Positions 35,667 to 47,471 of a stretch of DNA of 64,000 nt are shown here, in pieces. The stretch is taken from the NCBI GenBank assembly GCA_963969595.1, contig OZ018415.1, forward strand, positions 17,360,001-17,424,000. The letters are read 5' to 3'. The first letter of the stretch is position 1, and each line of letters starts with the position of its first letter. Under the pieces are notes generated by a model. It was not told the DNA's origin. It saw nothing but the letters and a program-made list of their open reading frames with translations, and made no database searches. The DNA is from Neckera pumila (Eukaryota; Streptophyta; Bryopsida; Hypnales; Neckeraceae). The position numbers and the translations under genes were made by a program.

Positions 35667-36551
35667 GAATTTGAATTTGAATTGGCTTGCGATGCAATTC
35701 TGGCGATGGCGATGAGTTCTGACAAGGAAACGCTATCAGAATTGAGAGTTCTGGTTGAGGTCGTCTCTCTATGAGCCTTCTATCAAGAGGCCGAAACTAC
35801 CGAAGTTTTCAAAAGGCTTCAAATTCTTTTGGGGCTTTTCATATCTCCTTGACCTCCTCTTGGGTTCTCGGAGGGCCAAGTGTTGTGTGGGTATTGGTTT
35901 TTTTATACCATTTGGTACTTGTATTGAAATAAATAAATAAAATTGATGCAATTTGGGTTTACATTAGATATTCATAGGTAAGATAATTGAACCTAATAAT
36001 GACCCCTTTCTAAACCAGACCCTACGAGATTCTTCCATAAAATGTATTGCCATGGTTTATGAGAGCCTAGGATAGCTTTTGAGCACTTTGACACTTATTT
36101 TGAGCACTTTTGAAAATTTGTAGTTATTTGATTTATAAGGAGTCCAAAAAATGCATATTTAAAAAGAAAAATCTAAAATATTCTTGGACTTCCATCAAGA
36201 TTCTACAGAAAAATTAGATAATTTTAGTAATATAAACAATATTGAATTGCTTATTAGATGCAATTAGGTGTAGTTACTTTATGCATGCAATGATTTGGTG
36301 TCCACAATGAAGTATGTGTAAATATAGAAGTAAATATGAACACTTTACAAATAATTTCAATTAGTATGAACACACAAATTGTTTTATAGTGCAATTTTCT
36401 TCAAGAATTTTGTTTATTTTTATTTATTTAGTGGTTATTGTAAAAAGATGGGATTATCTTCTTTGCCTTGATGTCATTAACATTTTGTTAACTATTTTTG
36501 CTCTAGTAGAAAATGAGATATATAACAAACAACTAGACCACACTAATTGAA
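35667..36551. other. Intergenic, UGP promoter side
   Basis: The first 100 bp are probably the UGP promoter or leader. The remainder is AT-rich with no gene seen. Confidence 0.45.
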
Positions 36552-36555
36552 TTAA

Positions 36556-37500
36556 CTTCTAAAGGCCCAAGGCCTTTCTTTGCAAAAAAGAACTCAAAAT
36601 TGCCATTTCTATAGCAAAGAATAAGAAATTTTGAAAATTGTTTTTTTTGCACATCTAACCATAAGGTCTTACACCTAACTAGTATGAGAGTGTGTGGAAA
36701 AAAATTCAAAATTTTTGACCGCACAGATTGCAAGATATCTGCGTTTAAAGTGAAAAAAACAAGTTTTTCAGCACATTGTGGGACTGGATTTTTTTACTTT
36801 GAACATTTTTAACTTTAAATTTTTGCACTACAAAGTTTTGAGCTTTAAATGTTTATAGTGGAGAATTGAGTTGAGAATCTAGCAGAAAACAAAATTAAAA
36901 CAAAATTAATTTTCATTATTAAAAAAATTGTTAAGTAGAAGTAGGTATGAGATAGAAGGAAAATCTAAAATATTAATATCTTTTATTAGAATTAAAATGC
37001 ACAAACTTCTATGGCCAGATTTTTCTAGCAAAAAAACAAAACTGCGTGGAACTTTCTTTTTTGCAAAATTATAGAAATTGCATTCAGAAATGAATCCTAC
37101 AAGTGATTTTTTTCAAGAAGATGCTCTAAATGCCCTCAAAACAAGATTGTCCATAACTTTCTCATAAAAAATCCAAATGAAATGAATTAAGGATTTCCAG
37201 ATAGACAAAAATATAATCTATAAGAAAAAGAAATTTAAAAAAATAAAACAAAAAAAAACTGCAAATATTTTTTTGCTGATCCCCCTCCCCACCCACCCCC
37301 TCGAACATTGTTTTGAGCTTATTTGGGCATAACTTTTTTTCCTGAGCACTAATTGAAAAAAAAAAATATATATTCCCATAAAGCTTAACAATTTTTCTAT
37401 CTTCAAAAAAAGGTTCAGAAATATCACAACAAAAATTCAGCCCAAAGGTACCTACTCAAAATTCCATTTGTCTCCCGAAGGGACAATGGGCTTTTAGGGG
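36556..37500 (+). mobile_element. TTAA element, subfamily A, copy A5
   Basis: A 945-bp copy with ends CTTCTAAAGGCCCAAGGCC and GGGCTTTTAGGGG, flanked by TTAA at 36552-36555 and 37501-37504. Confidence 0.87.
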
Positions 37501-37781
37501 TTAACTTAGACAGTATTGAAAATGTGATACCAATGTACTTATATACGTGCTTGTATTCAAAACATCTACATTAGTTGATATATTGATATTTAGATAACAC
37601 TATTGGTTGATTTTGGATCAACAAAGCTATAATATAATTCCCAAATTTTGAATAAACTAATGGACCAGTTGGACATACTAAATTAAAGAAGGTTGGAGTT
37701 GGCCTACAATGACAATAATTTCATAATTGCATTCCAATACTTCAGCAATGGACCATAGTAGAATTTGAAAAGAAAACATTC

Positions 37782-37989
37782 TAAGAAACTCGCATTTTAG
37801 GTAACGAGCCCCAATTTTTAAAAATTGATATTAGGTGATGTCAATGTTTACAACCCAATGTTTTTAAGTCAACATTGATGTTACATTGAACGATCTTGTT
37901 GACATAAAAACATTGGGTTGTCAACATTAACATCACCTAAAATCCATTTAAAAAAATTGTAGCTCGTAACCTAAATTGTAGAGTTCTTA
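37782..37989. repeat. Long hairpin, probable MITE
   Basis: Two arms of about 95 bp with roughly 85% complementarity meet around 37885. Blocks such as TTAGGTGATGT and ACAACCCAATGTTTTTA pair exactly with ACATCACCTAA and TAAAAACATTGGGTTGT. The ends TAAGAAACTC / GAGTTCTTA carry a possible TA target duplication. If transcribed, it would fold into a long stem able to give small RNAs (inference). Confidence 0.75.
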
Positions 37990-38594
37990 TAGTGAAAAAG
38001 TATATTGTACTAATTTATCATTGAAATTGGAAATTCTAAAGCCAAAATCTTGGCAAGATTCTCAAGGTCTAACATCCTTATAAGTTACAGATTATCCACA
38101 ATGTCCTAAATTTAATTCTTTTTGAAGTAAATCATATCCAAAGGAGATTCATCCAATATTGCACAAGTTTAAAATCTTTTCAATCATAAGTGATTTATAA
38201 TTTAGAAAAAAAATTTGCATTCAAATACACATTATATTAGGAAAGATTTTTATTCCTCCACAACATTAGTGTATACTCTATACTTAATTGGACAAGAATA
38301 ATAATAATATAACTCATTAATTTCAACCCAAAATGTGGCTATTTGGAGCCTATTAGAAAGCATTGCAACACATTTAGAAGTTTATTAGTTTAAATAACTA
38401 AGCAAAGTATATTTGTCCATTTCCTGGTCTTAAAAGATTATAATTATAAAATTCTTCTTTGAAACCAATATACACAAAAAAATCCATTTGTTCAATATCC
38501 AACATTAAAGTTTGAATGAGAATAGTGGTAGTAGTAAATCATTCATTTTTCATCTTTCAAGAATTATATATGAAGTTTATAAAATATAGATGCT
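37990..38594. other. Intergenic, no gene seen
   Basis: AT-rich, nothing recognisable. Confidence 0.5.
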
Positions 38595-38598
38595 TTAA

Positions 38599-39524
38599 CC
38601 TCTAAGGACCAATATGCGTTTTTTGGCTACATAGAAATTTTAGGCAGGTACGTGTGGCTAGAGAGTTCCATATTTTTGGCCCAAATTTTAATAGAAGTTA
38701 GAGGCAAGGAATATCTTTCATATGCATTGTATTTCATGACATTTGGAAGTATGCATAAAAAATTATGGCCTAATATGTTACTTCTTTTCGTAACTGGGCA
38801 ATCCGGGCAGATAAAAAAAAATCACTTTTTTCAAAAACAAAAATTTGAAATTCATTTGGTTTTCTAGAGTTATATATACTTGGAAAGCTTTGAATCATTC
38901 CATTTTAATCAATGAGTCAAAAGTTACGAGGATTTTTTGTTTGCGGGCAGTTATGGATTTTCTTCTCTAAAATAAATTTTGAAGTCCTTTATCTTACTCA
39001 ATTTTCAATGTTTTTTGAAAAAAAGAAGTCATAGGATGAATATCGTTTATTACAACATTGCAACCATTGGGATTGGCATTTTTCAATTCCATGATTAAAT
39101 TCTTAACAATTTAATATTTTCAATCATTTTCTACTACTATCCATATACTATTTTTTTCCTATATATTGTAAAATTCCAAATGATGTGAAATTTTTCAAGC
39201 ATGTGGCCAACTTATCTAGAAAAAGAATCCAATGAAGCACCACCATTTTGGACATTTCTTCCTCACAAAGTGAGGTTGTGAAGTGTAGCTGCCCTGTTTT
39301 TTGCAGGGCCAAGAAAATGATTTTAATGAATTTTAATGCTTATATCTTGCAAACCACAAGGTGGAAAATTTTGAAATTTTTACTAAATGTTTTCGAGTCA
39401 GTTTACTACAAGATCCTACAATTAGATGTGTCAAAAAGCTTTTTTTTTGAAAATTTGGTACTTCTATTAAAAATGGCAATTTTTGAGCATTTTCAATGGA
39501 AATATAGTCAAGGAACTTTAGGGC
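38599..39524 (+). mobile_element. TTAA element, subfamily B, copy B5 (reference copy)
   Basis: A 926-bp uninterrupted copy with ends CCTCTAAGGACCAATATGCG and AGGAACTTTAGGGC, flanked by TTAA at 38595-38598 and 39525-39528. It shows the intact internal CCATTTTAATCAATGAGTC that is split by an insertion in B3. Confidence 0.87.
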
Positions 39525-39746
39525 TTAAATGAAAAATCAACTTGCTATGAGGTCCTCAATTCAACTAAAATTTGTTGATTCAAAATTTGGACTGAATTTG
39601 TCTACTTTAGTTTGAATTATATATTACAAATTTTCAAACTATATAATGTACAATAATTGCAAGATTAACATATCAAATCAATTTGTGTTTAAGGTGCTAA
39701 TTGACTTAGAGGTTATGGATCTATAATTAATTTCATCTATCATTAA

Positions 39747-40672
39747 CCGCTAAAGGACCAAGGTCATTTTTTTTGCCAAAAAACAGTCTAAACTACCATT
39801 AACCATTTCCACAGCAAAGAGTAAAAAAATTGAAAATTGTTTTGTTTGCACATCTAATCATAGGATCTTATACCTAATTAGTATGGAAATGTGTAGAAAA
39901 AATTTCAAAATTTTTGACTGCACAGATTGCAAGATACCTGCGTTTAAAGCAAAAGAAACAAGTTTTTCATCACACTATGGGACGAAAGTATCTGACTTTG
40001 AACCTTCTTAACTTTATTTTCTTGAACTACAACGTTTTGACCTTTAAATCTTTATGGTGCAGAATTGGGTTGAGATTCTAGGAGAAAAATCATTTAAAAA
40101 AAAACTTAATTTTCATTCTTTAAAATATTGTTAAGTAGAAATAGGTACAAGATAGAAGGAAAATCTAAATTATTAATATCTCCAATATAGAATTAAAATG
40201 CACTAATTCCAATGGTGAGATTATTCTAGCAAGGAACCTAAACCATGTGGAACTTCTTTTTTTGAAAAATTGTAAAAATTGCACTCAAAAATGAATCCTA
40301 CAAGTTATTTTTTCAAAAAGATGCTCTAATTGCCTGAAAAATAAGATTGTCCATTACTTTTTCATAACAAATCCAAATGGAACGGATCAAAGATTTCAAT
40401 GTTGACAAAAATCTAATCTATGAGAAAAAAAAAATTGAAAAAAAAAATTGAAATTTTTGAATTTTTTTTGCTGCCCCCTCTCCCTTGTTTTGAGCTTACT
40501 TGGGCATAATTTTTGTTTCCGGGAACCAATTGAAAAAATAATATATTTCCATGAAGCGAATCAATTTTTTTGTCTTGAAAAAAAGTTTCAAAAATTTAGG
40601 ACAAAAATTCAAACCGTAGGCACTTGCCCAAAATCCCAAATGCCCGCCAAACGGACAATGGTCCTTTAGAGG
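39747..40672 (+). mobile_element. TTAA element, subfamily A, copy A6
   Basis: A 926-bp copy with ends CCGCTAAAGGACCAAGGTC and TGGTCCTTTAGAGG, flanked by TTAA at 39743-39746 and 40673-40676. Confidence 0.87.
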
Positions 40673-40676
40673 TTAA

Positions 40677-41298
40677 AAATACTAAGTTAATTAAACTTTT
40701 TAAAATATTATTATCAAAACTATCATTTTTAGCATAAAACTATAACTAGATATTATATTGTTTTACGAAATTATCATAAAACAATTTTATTAATAAAGCA
40801 CAAAATTTATTAGATACATATATTTTTCTTTGATATAAGTTTTAATTCCTTAAGGACCAAGCATCAAATTTCAAACAACAAATGAACACAAATACATTCA
40901 AAACATATTTTTTGATTCATCAATTTTTGACAGATTCTTGTATTTGTTCTTCAATTTTTTTATAATGTAGATTCTAAAGACTTTGATTTGCGAATATTGT
41001 TTAATTCAAAAGGTATTAATAGGTTTGGCTTCAAAAAATATTTTTTTCAATTCAAAAAATGATCCTTCTTGAATTAATAATTAAAATAAATATCTTCTAA
41101 AATTATTATAATTATAATTTGATACTTTGAATTTAAACAATTATTTTTTGGAAAATCACAAATATTCAAACTACAATCAATTTTCAGCTTTAAATTTTAT
41201 TGAAAAATATTAATGCATATATTATTTGATATAATGGTGTATAATCGCATAGTACAATCTATAAATCATATTTTATGACTATTTTTTGATAATCATCA
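40677..41298. other. Intergenic, no gene seen
   Basis: Very AT-rich. TTCCTTAAGGACCAAGCATC at 40846-40865 looks like a solo TTAA-element end. Confidence 0.45.
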
Positions 41299-41302
41299 TT
41301 AA

Positions 41303-42200
41303 AGTCCCAAGGCCATTTTTCTGTCAAAAATCACTCAAAATTGCCATTTTGGCTACATTCACCCAAGAACACAAAAAAAACATTTTTATAGAATCTAACC
41401 ATAGGATCTTGTACTTCACTTGTCAAAGATCATGTGGTAAAAATTTCATAAAGTTTGACCTATAGATTGGAAGATATTAGCTTTCAAAGTTGAAAACGAA
41501 TTTTTTTTTTAACATTGACTGCAATTTCAGATGACTTTGACCGCCATTTGTGGAAATGTTTTGTACTACAGACTTTGAATTTCAAAAATTTTATGTTGAA
41601 GATGTAAGTTGAAAGTTTAAAAAAAAAAATTCAAAAAAACACACTTGATTTTCATTCTTTAAAAATTGTTAAGTAGAAATAAGTCCAAGATTGAAAAAAA
41701 ACTAAATTGTTAATAGCTCTTAGATGGGATTGAACTCCAATGGTGAGATTGTTTTAGCAAGTAAACACAACTTTTTCAAAAAAAAAGTGTAAAAAATTGT
41801 AAAAATTGCATTCAGAAATGAATCCTACAAGTTTTTTTTTCAAAAAGATGCTTAGATTGCCCGAAAAACAAGATTGTCCATAACTTGCTCATTATTAGTC
41901 CAAATAAAATGAATCAAAGCTTCACATGTAGAAAAAATATTAAGTTTTAGAGAAAAAAAATTAAAATTTATTTTGACCTTTTGCAAAAAAATTTGTGTTG
42001 CCCGCCGAGTTTAGTTTGAGGCTTTTTGTGGTATAACTTTTGCTCTCGGGCACCAATTGAAATAAAAATTATATTCCCACAAAGCTAATCAGTTTATCTA
42101 TCTTATGGAAAAGTTTCAAAAAATTTAACTAAAAATTGAGCCCATAGGTACCTGCCCAAAATCTGATTTGTCTCCTAGGGGGACAATGGGACTTTAGGGG
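41303..42200 (+). mobile_element. TTAA element, subfamily A, copy A7
   Basis: An 898-bp, more diverged copy. The left terminus is eroded (AGTCCCAAGGCC) and the right is GGGACTTTAGGGG. TTAA lies at 41299-41302 and 42201-42204. With A8 it forms a divergent pair sharing TTGCTCTCGGGCACC-like sequence. Confidence 0.82.
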
Positions 42201-42204
42201 TTAA

Positions 42205-44597
42205 GTTATTATTCTAAATTGCATTTATAATACACCTTCACAATTTTAGAAATCTGGATTATTACTTAGTTTTTAAAGGATTAAGAGAGTATTTCTTACA
42301 AAATTCTAAAAAACAAATTGAATTTGTAGCTAATGTTTCATTATCAATGTGATTATATGGTCAATCCTTTAGAAATTAACTCTAGTAAACTATGTTAATC
42401 TATATGATCATTTGTAATAGTACCGTTGTTAGTTTTTTGTTGTGCATATCTACTTGCTAGTCTTTGCATTTGTTATAGGTAAGGCTTTTACACACATAAT
42501 TGCTAAGTCTTTTTTGGGATGACCTTAGAAATTGGATTGTTATTAAAAAGACATTTGGATACAAAAAATTAGGTATGATTTCCATATATGGATCTTATAC
42601 ATATAACTTAATTTCTACTTGTTTCATATTCAAGGAGTCACTTGTACAAAAGTTTGAGAAATCATGTGCATTCAAAGATAGGGGTTCAATAATCCAATTA
42701 TGCATAAGAAATGGTCTATTTATAAGATCCATAGTTCCAAAGTAGCCATACTAAAAAATACTTAAAAAATATTTTAAGAATATTTAAGAATATTTTAAAA
42801 ATATTAATGTTATTTCATTTCTCCTCTTAAAAATCCTTCGAATGCATTTATATTCAAAAATCAATATTAATAAATTTGAGGTTCTATATAGAATTATTAG
42901 ATATTTTTGGTAAATTTAGTATTTTAAAATTAATAGCGCACCATTTCTTTGTTCTATTTGTTATTAGAAAGAAAATCAAATAATATCTTCATTTTCATTT
43001 TTAATCACTCCCACATATACACATATGCCCAAGATGTACATTGCTTTGCTTCTTAAATGTGCTTTTTCACTACCACTAGTAAGGTGTGGCTCAGATTAAG
43101 CAGATTGTATAATATATCATGCTTTATGAGTAGCTTCAACAAAAAAAAATTATTTTTGGATGTCATCACATGTCATGTTGTGATTAAAGAAAACCTATAA
43201 AAATCATGTGTGGCACTAAAATAAATAAATACTAGATAAGTGGAATGCTTAAGGTGCTAGTGGTATACGGTGGTACGTTTGATATATTTTCTACTACTTT
43301 TGAATTTGTATTTATCACTTATTCATTCTATCCCACAATTATATGTTTGGGAGGTGCTCAATTGTTCATGATGACTAGGTTGGTTCTTTATATGCAAACT
43401 TTTATAGTTGGAATAATTGAAATTATAGAGTTTGTTGCATTGAACACCTACCAACATTGACTTTAATTTTTATATAAAAGAAGACCATTGTTTCTATTCT
43501 ATTTTTAATTGATCACTTATACATTTTTATATACAAGCACACTTTGAACTATCTTCAATCTCATGTCTTGCATGGGTAAAACTAAAACTTCCTATCTTTC
43601 AAAATAATACTAGTGTTTCTTTTATAAAACACAATAAAAACACTAGTATGACCTATTTTAGGAACCTATAATATGTAGCTTTATTTTACTACAATTTGCA
43701 AATCAGAGTAGAAGACACTTTTTCCATTTGTTTTTATCTATGCGATCAAAAGGTTATTTCCTCAAAGGCAATAGGCACTTCAGAAATAGAGGAAGTATTA
43801 AAAGATTATTTAGGCGCTTTATTTTATAAATTTTTATTTTCATATTATTTACAAATGTATTTAATCTAAGATGTTGAGATAATAAAAAAAATTATAATTT
43901 TTGATTTTTTTGATTTGTCAGCTTGTTGATTTTAGAAGATTTTAAATTTGTATCCCATACATTGCAACTAATTTATAGAGAATAAGAGAAAATTACTTTG
44001 TTAGATTAGAATATTATCTTTATTTTTTCAAAGTATCAATAATGTAAAAGTCTTTTAAAATGTTTTTTAGATTAAGGTTTTGATTTAAATTTGTTAAATT
44101 TCAAGAATTTACTTCCTTTTTCCTTCAAATTTTATTTAAGTAATTTTAATTATATAAAAAAATCACTTTTGAAAATGCTTTGAATCTTAAAGTGTTAGAA
44201 TTGTAACTTGTAAGAGCATAACAAAGTTGTAATAAATTATTGAATTGTCTATTTTATATTGTCATAAATGCATGATATTTGAAAAAAATCATTATGATAA
44301 TGTTTTTTTTACCAATTTATTGATAAATATCATCTTCATCTAGAATTTTGCTTTAAAAAAATAGTGCTTTTAGAAGGAAATAATTATGAGACTCTAAAGT
44401 TTTGAATTTGAATTTATTTATTTGAAATCTTTGAATGAATGCAATTCAATATATTGAACAAATCCAAAAAATAACTACATTTTTCCAAAAATTGAATGCT
44501 TCATTAGTTAGAAATAAGTCATTTCAAAACATAATTTCATCTTATTTATTATAAGCATTTAAAAAATATATATATTCTTAAACACAAATATATAAAG
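42205..44597. other. Intergenic, no gene supported
   Basis: Extremely AT-rich. ORFs at 42.5 and 43.25 kb (81 and 71 codons, hydrophobic or basic) have no recognisable motif. Confidence 0.4.
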
Positions 44598-44606
44598 TTG
44601 GACTCA

Positions 44607-45443
44607 ATGACAAGCCTTGAAGAACAAAAAAAAAATCTACAAAATCAAAACTATATTGAAGAAAATTCACAACTAAAATCAAATAGAGTATCATTTTCTC
44701 CAAATGATGCAAAAAATGAAAGCTTAAGGTCTTGGCAACAAATGCCAAATGATGAAACTTTAAGATATAATTTAGTTTATCCAAAAATACCTAATGAATC
44801 TTTTCAAGAACAAAGCCTTGTTGAACCACAACAAGATGTCATTCTAAACCAACAAAGACCAAATTTTAGCTTTGAAGGACCACAACAAGATGTTTCAAGA
44901 CCAAGTTACAATGTCCAAGCAAATTACAATATCAATGTTCCATCACACATTAGAGAGCCTTACTTTTTGGAAGGATCAAATCAAAATCAAGTGATAGATT
45001 CAATGAATGCCTCAACTTCTTTTCAAGAAACGTCACCAAATCTAAAATTACAATTTAAAGAACAATTTCAAAATGATGCTTTCCATGATGGCATGAATCA
45101 TATATTGAATCCTCTTGAATTTAATCAACTAGCTGAGGTTGGAAATTTGAACAGCTTAAAAATGACAAGTGAACCTATTGGCCCAATCCCTCTTCATTTC
45201 CAAACAAACAAAGGTAAATCTCCTTTAAGTTTGTCAATGTCTATAGAAAATCAACAAAAAAATTCACCTTTGTCACAATACATGTCACAAAATCCTAGAC
45301 AATTTCAAGGTCAAGATCCAATGATTAATACAATTACTGCTTCCAATAATGACCATTCAAACAACAATGAGAAACCCATTTTTCTTAAAAGTTTTGAGCA
45401 AGAATATGATACTTTAAGCATCAGGTATCTTTGCAAGATATAG
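44607..45443 (+). CDS. Unrecognised Gln/Asn/Ser-rich protein, main ORF of a cryptic gene
   Basis: The longest single frame in the AT-rich half, 278 codons from the first ATG to TAG, in DNA of about one-third GC where stops should be frequent. The protein is rich in Gln, Asn and Ser, with two related blocks EPQQDVILNQQRP and GPQQDVSRPSY, and no transmembrane or enzymatic motif; it looks mostly disordered. Near its end the frame overlaps a second open frame (45410 onward) with the same Gln/Asn character (FQNDDFQN), suggesting a one-base frameshift or an unusual splice. I do not recognise the family. Chance is unlikely given the length and the phase-matched exons downstream. Confidence 0.6.
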   Translation: MTSLEEQKKNLQNQNYIEENSQLKSNRVSFSPNDAKNESLRSWQQMPNDETLRYNLVYPKIPNESFQEQSLVEPQQDVILNQQRPNFSFEGPQQDVSRPSYNVQANYNINVPSHIREPYFLEGSNQNQVIDSMNASTSFQETSPNLKLQFKEQFQNDAFHDGMNHILNPLEFNQLAEVGNLNSLKMTSEPIGPIPLHFQTNKGKSPLSLSMSIENQQKNSPLSQYMSQNPRQFQGQDPMINTITASNNDHSNNNEKPIFLKSFEQEYDTLSIRYLCKI

Positions 45444-45637
45444 ATGCTTTTCAACACAATTTTCAAAACGATGATTTTCAAAACCTTCATCTTTCTAATG
45501 AATCAACAAGTAAATATCTTGGAAGTAGTAGCTCATGTGAAAAAAAATACAATGTTGTTTTGTCAAATTTAAGATGGATTCAAAAACTAATTATAATTCC
45601 ATCAAAACAAGGAGGTTGTCATGACCTCACATCTACA
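45410..45637 (+). CDS. Second segment of the cryptic AT-rich gene
   Basis: An open frame, shifted relative to the preceding ORF, that continues its Gln/Asn-rich style with DIDAFQHNFQNDDFQN and then LSNESTSKYLGSSSS. A possible donor, ACA|GTAATG at 45637/45638, leaves it in phase 0, which fits the next candidate exon at 47472. The frame could run on to 45703 if unspliced. Confidence 0.45.
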
Positions 45638-45703
45638 GTAATGATAATTGGCACTAAATTTTGGCATATTATTTATATAATTTTTGAGAATGATACAATA
45701 TAG

Positions 45704-46496
45704 AATTTTTAATATTTTGATGTTAAAAACCAATTATCAACAAATCTAAGAGTTTGACTTTAATACATGAACTTTTGAACACGTGATTCTATTAATTCTA
45801 TTAAACAACATTTTCATTATTAATCATCACTATATCTTATAAAAAGATTCAAATAACTATAATAACATTCAATAATGCTATTAATTTTTGTTTTATTATA
45901 TAAATTCCAAAATCTTCGTACTGTTTGAAAATTATTGAAACTAAGTGTGCTTTTAAATATTTAAAAAGATTTAATATATTCTTTTTAATTATTTTGCAGC
46001 TATTATGGCATCTTCAAAAATAATTGATGTCTTTTAAGTGTGGCATTGCTCAAATATTTTGTAAGCAATGTTTTAATAATCTAATCTTCATACTTGACGT
46101 TATTCACAACTAGAAATGAAAGTTTAAAATCAATTAAAATATAATTAAATAATATTAAAAGATAATTGAAGTCAATCAATAAAATTTTGAATTAATTTTT
46201 GAACAATGACATATATGATAAAAGTACGTTCTTATTTATTTTATTTTTTTGGTTCATTTTATAAAATTAGTTTATATTTTAATTTATTATATTATAGATT
46301 TATATTGCTTTAATTCTTTATGTAATTCATCTATGTAATTCATCTATGTAATATAATATATGATAAGTATACTTATGTATAAAAGTATTCAATTTCATTG
46401 TTTTCAATATTGAAAAATTTACTCATAATATATTGGATTGAAATTTGTATAAAAGTTGTCTAAATTAAAATTTCTACAATCAATTTTTAAAGTAAC
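45704..46496. other. Likely intron of the cryptic gene, first part
   Basis: AT-rich, no other feature seen. Confidence 0.4.
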
Positions 46497-46784
46497 CCAC
46501 AGTGACATTTTTGGGTTTGGAAAGGGTTGTAAGTTCCTCGAATTCTGGACTGTGGGAACTTTGCTACAACAACAATCTGATGTGGCAAAACTTCTGCCAC
46601 ATCAAATAATCATATTTAATTAATATGTAATTTTTAAAGATTTTTTAATTAATTTTTTATTTTATTTTTTTAAATTTTAAATTTTAAATTATTATTATTA
46701 TTTATTTTGGTCAGCAATGGCTGATTTACAATGTGGGGAACGAGCCTAAAACGGCTCTTTAGCCCTCCAAGATGTCATATAATG
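46497..46784. mobile_element. Family D MITE, copy D5
   Basis: A diverged copy inside a putative intron. It keeps GATGTGGCAAAACTTCTGCC, the paired CCACATC stem and GGGGAACGAGCCTAAAACGGC. Ends are approximate. Confidence 0.55.
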
Positions 46785-47471
46785 TAAAGAGTATAGAGTA
46801 TAAAGTATGGTTGTAGTATTTAAATTTTATTATTAGGAAACATTACTTTTGATGTTTGTACTAACAATCATAGGATAATAAAATTAAAGATTACTCCAAG
46901 ATATAATATTAACAAAGCAACAAAGATTTCATTTTTAAATACCCAAAATATATAATTTAATAAACATTTAATACGAAATTATTCTTATTTGATTTGATGA
47001 AAAAATATTTCAAAATTTCATTATATAAACCATTTTTTATTGTCTTATTTAATATCTTATCTTTTTTAATATCTTAATATAAGCATTGAAAAATTAAAAG
47101 AATTTTTATAGTCCATCTAAATTTTATAGAGTATTTAATATTCTTTGGATACTTGAAGGCTAATGACTTTCAATTATAGAATGCATAGTTAAAAGAAGCA
47201 CTCTCTTTTTTCCACCATTGTGAATGATAAGAAAGAAACTAGTCCAATTAAACTATATAAAACTAAATCCAATTTTTTTAATGATGTTCTTTTTAGAAAA
47301 GACACATGTTAATAATCAAAAATATAATTTTTTTTCATTGCTATTTTATATTTGAAGTGAAATATATATATTGTATTTGTAAATGATATTTTCAACTTAT
47401 AAATGTTATTGAAAGATAAATTTTTGTTATTTTACTAAAGACTAAAATTCCTTTTTTTTAAATTGGAATAG

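Noticed and set aside
42500..43460. ORFs of 81 and 71 codons in AT-rich DNA
   Set aside because: Length is within chance expectation; no motif, splice context or repeat relationship supports them.
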